From Kineosporia succinea (lineage in GTDB: Bacteria; Actinomycetota; Actinomycetes; Actinomycetales; Kineosporiaceae), in NCBI RefSeq assembly GCF_030811555.1, contig NZ_JAUSQZ010000001.1, positions 930,001-994,000 on the forward strand: a stretch of DNA of 64,000 nt, written 5' to 3'. A program made the position numbers and the translations under genes. Shown here piece by piece: positions 60,490 to 64,000 of the stretch. Every line of letters starts with the position of its first letter. Positions within the stretch are counted from its first letter, which is position 1. The notes beneath the pieces were generated by a model. It had not been told where the DNA came from. It did no database searches and was given only the letters and a program-made list of their open reading frames with translations.

Positions 60490-63441
60490 TCAGGCCCAGC
60501 CGCGTTGCCGGGGATCGGGTGGGAGCCGGGGGTTCAGCAGGTGCGCCACCAGTGCCGTCCAGCCGGTCTGGTGCGTCGCGCCCAGCCCTTCCCCGGTGTC
60601 ACCGTCGAAGAACTCGCTGAACGTGGGGTGCTCGGCCCACAGCGGGTCGTCGCTCGCCTCGATCCGGTCGCCGTCGGCCGGCCGCTTGCCGTTCACCGGC
60701 CGGAAGAGCGCCACCAGACCGCGGTCGATCACGTCGGCCGCGTCCTGCAGCGTGCAGTGATTGCCCGAGCCGGTGGGGATCTCGATGGTGAAGGTGTCGC
60801 CGAAGTGCCGCCCGTAGGTGCGCAACTTGTCGGCGAGCAGCACGTTGACCGGGAACCAGACCGGGCCGCGCCAGTTCGAGTTGCCGCCGAACAGGCCGGT
60901 GCGCGACTCACCGGGCTCGTACTCGATCGAGGCGCTGCGCCCGTCGATGACCGTGGTCACGCCCGAGCGCACGGCCTGCGACATCGAGCGGATGCCGTAG
61001 GGCGACAGGAACTGGCCGGGGTCGAACATCCGCTCCAGGATGCGCCGCAGCCGGTCCTGGTCGAGCAGCGAGAGCAGCATGCGCCGCTCCCCCGGCCCCT
61101 TGGCGAACAGCAGCGGCCCCACCAGTTCCGGCCGCCGACGCTGCAGCCAGCGCAGCCGGGCGGTGACGTCGGGACACTCCTCGTTGATCCACGACGGCAC
61201 CTCGGTCGCCCCGAGAATCGGCAGCAGGCCGACCATCGAGGGCACCCGCATCGGCTGGGCGCTGCCGTCCGGGCCGACCAGCACGTCGTAGAAGAAGCCG
61301 TCCTCCTCGTCCCACAGCGACACCTCGTGCGAACCGAACGACGTCATCGAACGGGCGATCGCGAGGAAGTGCTCGAGGAACTTGGTGGCGGTGTCGTCCC
61401 ACGCCTTGTCGTAACGGCTGAGCTCCAGCGCGATCTTGAACATCTGCTGGCAGTAGAACGCCATCCAGCTGGTGGCGTCGGACTGCTCGAGCCGGAAACC
61501 GGGCGGCAGCGGGGCGGAACGGTCGAACAGGCCGATGTTGTCCATCCCGAGGAAGCCGCCCTCGAAGATGTTCGACCCGGTGGAGTCCTTGCGGTTCACC
61601 CACCAGGAGAAGTTCAGCAGCAGCTTGGTGAAGACGCGGATCAGGAACTCGCGGTCGCGGTAGCCGTCGATGCGGTAGACGTGCCAGGCCGCCCAGGCGT
61701 GCACGGGCGGGTTGACGTCGCCGAACTCCCACTCGTAGGCCGGGAGCTGGCCGTTCGGGTGCATCGCCCACTCACGGCACATCAGCACGAGCTGTTCCTT
61801 GGCGAAGTCCGGGTCGACGTGCGCCAGCGGGATCGCGTGGAAAGCGGTGTCCCAGGCGGCGAACCAGGGGTACTCCCACTCGTCGGGCATGGAGATCACG
61901 TCGGCCAGCGAGACCTGGCGCCAGGTGGTGTTGCGCGCCCCCTTGGCCTGGCGGGCGGCCGGGGCCGGCAGGGCGCTGCCCGGGTCGCCCTCGAGCCACT
62001 GCTCGACGTCGTAGCGGTAGAGCTGCTTGCCCCAGAGCAGACCGGCGTAGGCGCGGCGGGCCACGTGCCGGTCGGCCTTGTCCATCTCGGGATGCACCAC
62101 GCGGGCATAGAACTCGTCGGCCTCCCGTCGCCGGGCCTTCATCACCGCGTCGTAACTGGCTCCGAACGTGCCGCTCTCGGGCATCTGCCGGCTCAGGCGC
62201 AGCTTCACGGTGACCGAATGGCCCGGCGCGACGGAGTCGAACGAGTACCAGACGGCGGCTTTCGTGCCCTCGTCGAACGGGTTCACCAGGTGCGCGTCGC
62301 CGTGCACGATCCGCTGGTTGATCGCGTCCTTGGGGTAGGGACTGACGTTGCGCTCGGCCCCGAACAGCGACACCGCGTTGGTCTCGTTGTCGCAGAACAG
62401 CAGCACCGGCGACCCCTCGGCGGCCAGGTAGTAGCTGCCCAGCGAACCGTGCTGCACCTCCAGCGCCTCCATGCCCCCGACCGCGAGAGTGGGCGGCAGC
62501 AGCTGGTTCATGTGGCCGCGGCGCGGGTCCCGGCCCCAGGCCCAGGTGTTGCGCAGCCAGATCTGCGGCACCAGGTCGAGCGGGGCGGCGTCCGGCCCGT
62601 GGTTCGTGGCCCGGATGCTGATGCAGATGTCGTCGGGCGAGGCCTTGGCGTAGGTCACCATGACGTCGAAGAAGCGGTTGCCGTCGAGCACCCCGGTGTC
62701 GCCGAGCTCGTACTCCCGCTCGTCGCGTCCCCTCCGGGCGTTCTCCTCGCGGAGCTGCTGGTAGGGGTACTCGGCCTGGGGGTAGCGGTACATCCACTGC
62801 ATCCAGCTGTGCGTGGGCGTGCCGTCGACCGCCCACCAGTACTCCTTGACGTCCTCACCGTGGTTGCCCTGGCCGTTGGTGAGGCCGTACAGACGCTCCT
62901 TGAGGATCGGGTCCTTCCGGTTCCACAGCCCCACCGAGAAGTTCAGGAAGCCGAAGCGGTCGCAGATGCCGCCCAGTCCGTCCTCACCCCAGCGGTAGGC
63001 GCGGGCGTGCGAGTGCTCGAACGGGAACGCCGACCAGGCGTCGCCGTCGGCGGTGTAGTCCTCGCGCACGGTGCCCCACTGCCGGCCCGCCAGGTACGGG
63101 CCCCACTGGCGCCACGGGCTGCCAGGACCGGGAGACTCGGCCAGCCGGGCGTGCTCGGCGGTCGGCTCGGCCGGGAGCCCCCACGAGACCCCGCCGTCGC
63201 CCCACATCTTCTCGGGTTCCGGCGCGGCCGGCTCCTCACCCGGAGACGTGTCGTGCGACCAGTACGCCTTCATCGCCTCGGCCACCTCACGTTCCTCGGA
63301 TGCGCGCCGTTCCTCGTCGGCCGCTTCCCGAGGTGCCGGTACCCGCGCCTGTCCCGCCTCCACGATCTTCTCTTCGGCCGCCGGGGCGGGTGACTGCACC
63401 TTCTTGCCGGAGCGCTTACGAGGTCTCTGTCCGGAGGTCAC
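60490..63441 (-). CDS. GH63-like glucosidase
   Basis: 983 aa, longer than the ~890-aa bacterial GH63-like family. The family part starts near residue 95 (SPWRQWGPYLAGRQWGTVRE, HSHARAYRWGEDGLGG) with later WYSFDSVAPGHS, YPWFAAWDTAFHAIP and GNSNWRGPVWFPVN. An alpha/alpha-barrel glycosidase acting on glucosides or mannosylglycerate-type substrates. The N-terminal ~95 residues are a charged, low-complexity extension absent from typical members. No signal peptide, so cytoplasmic. Confidence 0.88.
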   Translation of the reverse strand: MTSGQRPRKRSGKKVQSPAPAAEEKIVEAGQARVPAPREAADEERRASEEREVAEAMKAYWSHDTSPGEEPAAPEPEKMWGDGGVSWGLPAEPTAEHARLAESPGPGSPWRQWGPYLAGRQWGTVREDYTADGDAWSAFPFEHSHARAYRWGEDGLGGICDRFGFLNFSVGLWNRKDPILKERLYGLTNGQGNHGEDVKEYWWAVDGTPTHSWMQWMYRYPQAEYPYQQLREENARRGRDEREYELGDTGVLDGNRFFDVMVTYAKASPDDICISIRATNHGPDAAPLDLVPQIWLRNTWAWGRDPRRGHMNQLLPPTLAVGGMEALEVQHGSLGSYYLAAEGSPVLLFCDNETNAVSLFGAERNVSPYPKDAINQRIVHGDAHLVNPFDEGTKAAVWYSFDSVAPGHSVTVKLRLSRQMPESGTFGASYDAVMKARRREADEFYARVVHPEMDKADRHVARRAYAGLLWGKQLYRYDVEQWLEGDPGSALPAPAARQAKGARNTTWRQVSLADVISMPDEWEYPWFAAWDTAFHAIPLAHVDPDFAKEQLVLMCREWAMHPNGQLPAYEWEFGDVNPPVHAWAAWHVYRIDGYRDREFLIRVFTKLLLNFSWWVNRKDSTGSNIFEGGFLGMDNIGLFDRSAPLPPGFRLEQSDATSWMAFYCQQMFKIALELSRYDKAWDDTATKFLEHFLAIARSMTSFGSHEVSLWDEEDGFFYDVLVGPDGSAQPMRVPSMVGLLPILGATEVPSWINEECPDVTARLRWLQRRRPELVGPLLFAKGPGERRMLLSLLDQDRLRRILERMFDPGQFLSPYGIRSMSQAVRSGVTTVIDGRSASIEYEPGESRTGLFGGNSNWRGPVWFPVNVLLADKLRTYGRHFGDTFTIEIPTGSGNHCTLQDAADVIDRGLVALFRPVNGKRPADGDRIEASDDPLWAEHPTFSEFFDGDTGEGLGATHQTGWTALVAHLLNPRLPPDPRQRGWA

Positions 63442-63532
63442 ACGATCAAGACTGCCCCTCCGGACGCGCGGAGTCCCGTCTCCGACACTCGTGCCGTACG
63501 AGTGTCCACAAGCACTTTCGCCTCAAAAGGGG

Positions 63533-64000
63533 TCAATCCCGGTCGGACATCTCCCGGTACGTCTCCGCGAGTTCGCCCACGAGGGCGGCGCCGCCCAGCC
63601 AGTTGCCCGGCGCGGGCAGCTGACGCAGCAGCAGATCGGGCGGCAGATCGGGATGACTGGGCAGCGGCAGCAGCCGGCCCGCGGTCCAGAACGTCACCGC
63701 ATCCCCGCCCGGTGGGCCGGGTTTCGCCCGCTTGCGCCCAGAAGGCGCCTTTTCCGGGAGAGAGGCCAGAGCCAGGGACGCGCTGAGCACCGTGGGCGCC
63801 TCGGCCTCGGCCAGGCGGTCGATCGCCGGGGTCTCGTCGTCGTCCTCGTCCTCGAGCGCGTCGCCCCGCAGTTCCCGCAACCGGTCGAGCAGGTCTTCGC
63901 GCGCCCGCCCGCGCCAGCGCAGGATCAGGAACGGGTCGTCGTCGAAACGCTCCGCCAGCAGGTAGAACACGGCCGCGATGTGCTTGCAGGGCACGGCCCC
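63533..64000 (-). CDS. SWIM zinc-finger protein, 5' truncated
   Basis: The frame runs off the window edge, so its start is missing. The visible 155 residues begin with VPCKHIAAVFYLLAERFD, the CxH end of a SWIM zinc finger; the CxC half would lie outside. The C-terminal region is acidic, then Pro-rich (PGNWLGGAALVGELAETY). SWIM proteins of this type often sit beside SNF2 helicases. Confidence 0.78.
   Translation of the reverse strand, partial: GAVPCKHIAAVFYLLAERFDDDPFLILRWRGRAREDLLDRLRELRGDALEDEDDDETPAIDRLAEAEAPTVLSASLALASLPEKAPSGRKRAKPGPPGGDAVTFWTAGRLLPLPSHPDLPPDLLLRQLPAPGNWLGGAALVGELAETYREMSDRD

Noticed and set aside
60505-63393. 962-codon plus-strand frame opposite the GH63-like gene
   Set aside because: Antisense shadow; the minus strand encodes a complete family protein.

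Overview
The window is chromosomal DNA of a very high-GC (about 70% by eye) actinobacterium. The evidence is codon use with G/C at almost every third position, frequent GTG starts, an ANTAR protein, a SigE-family sigma factor, a DUF574 SAM-methyltransferase, an aerobic cobalamin cluster and an actinobacterial-type bNACHT protein. A Kineosporia/Kineococcus-like lineage fits, but that is a guess. No rRNA, tRNA, CRISPR array, prophage or insertion sequence was seen. Gene order is mostly ordinary chromosome with several accessory patches.

Layout. 0-5 kb: end of an OleC-type ligase coupled to OleD (long-chain olefin route), a membrane protein, a WYL regulator, a phosphotransferase-fold protein and RNase Z. 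5-13 kb: GAF-ANTAR regulator, methyltransferase, lysyl-oxidase-like secreted protein, a PLP enzyme of the D-cysteine desulfhydrase type, a 1037-aa NACHT NTPase (candidate anti-phage NLR) and a GNAT enzyme. 13-27 kb: cell-envelope and secreted proteins (lytic transglycosylase, two FlgD-Ig-domain proteins, an RTX-repeat protein, a second lysyl-oxidase-like protein), a LuxR response regulator, a DUF574 methyltransferase and a ThDP enzyme of the pyruvate-oxidase type.

26.5-34 kb: a translationally coupled operon of an unknown 444-aa protein, a MoxR AAA+ ATPase and a zincin/VWA protein, then two DoxX genes, a zinc-ribbon membrane protein and a winged-helix protein. 34-44 kb: secreted alpha-amylase with a strong terminator, SRPBCC and DUF4236 proteins, a signalling block (PAS histidine kinase, REC-HDOD and REC-HD response regulators), a stand-alone helical domain reminiscent of bacterial 'Bell' domains, and an orphan EACC1-like protein. 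44-50 kb: a lipoprotein, a HAD hydrolase, a 53-aa protein, an L,D-transpeptidase, a sigma factor with a membrane partner, and an FBP-domain protein.

50-64 kb: a tandem glycine riboswitch controlling gcvT-gcvH, a GntR(YtrA)-ABC operon with its operator, a MarR-MFS divergon whose palindromes sit inside the MFS promoter, the cobalamin genes cobG-cobH-cobI/J, a small secreted protein, a GH63-like glycosidase and the end of a SWIM zinc-finger gene.

Recurring themes are paralogue pairs within 20-25 kb (lysyl oxidase-like, FlgD-Ig, DoxX, and a new TM/coiled-coil family at 31.8 and 49.6 kb) and scattered components of conflict systems (NACHT, MoxR-VWA, EACC1, Bell-like). The second pattern is the best place to look for an undescribed system.
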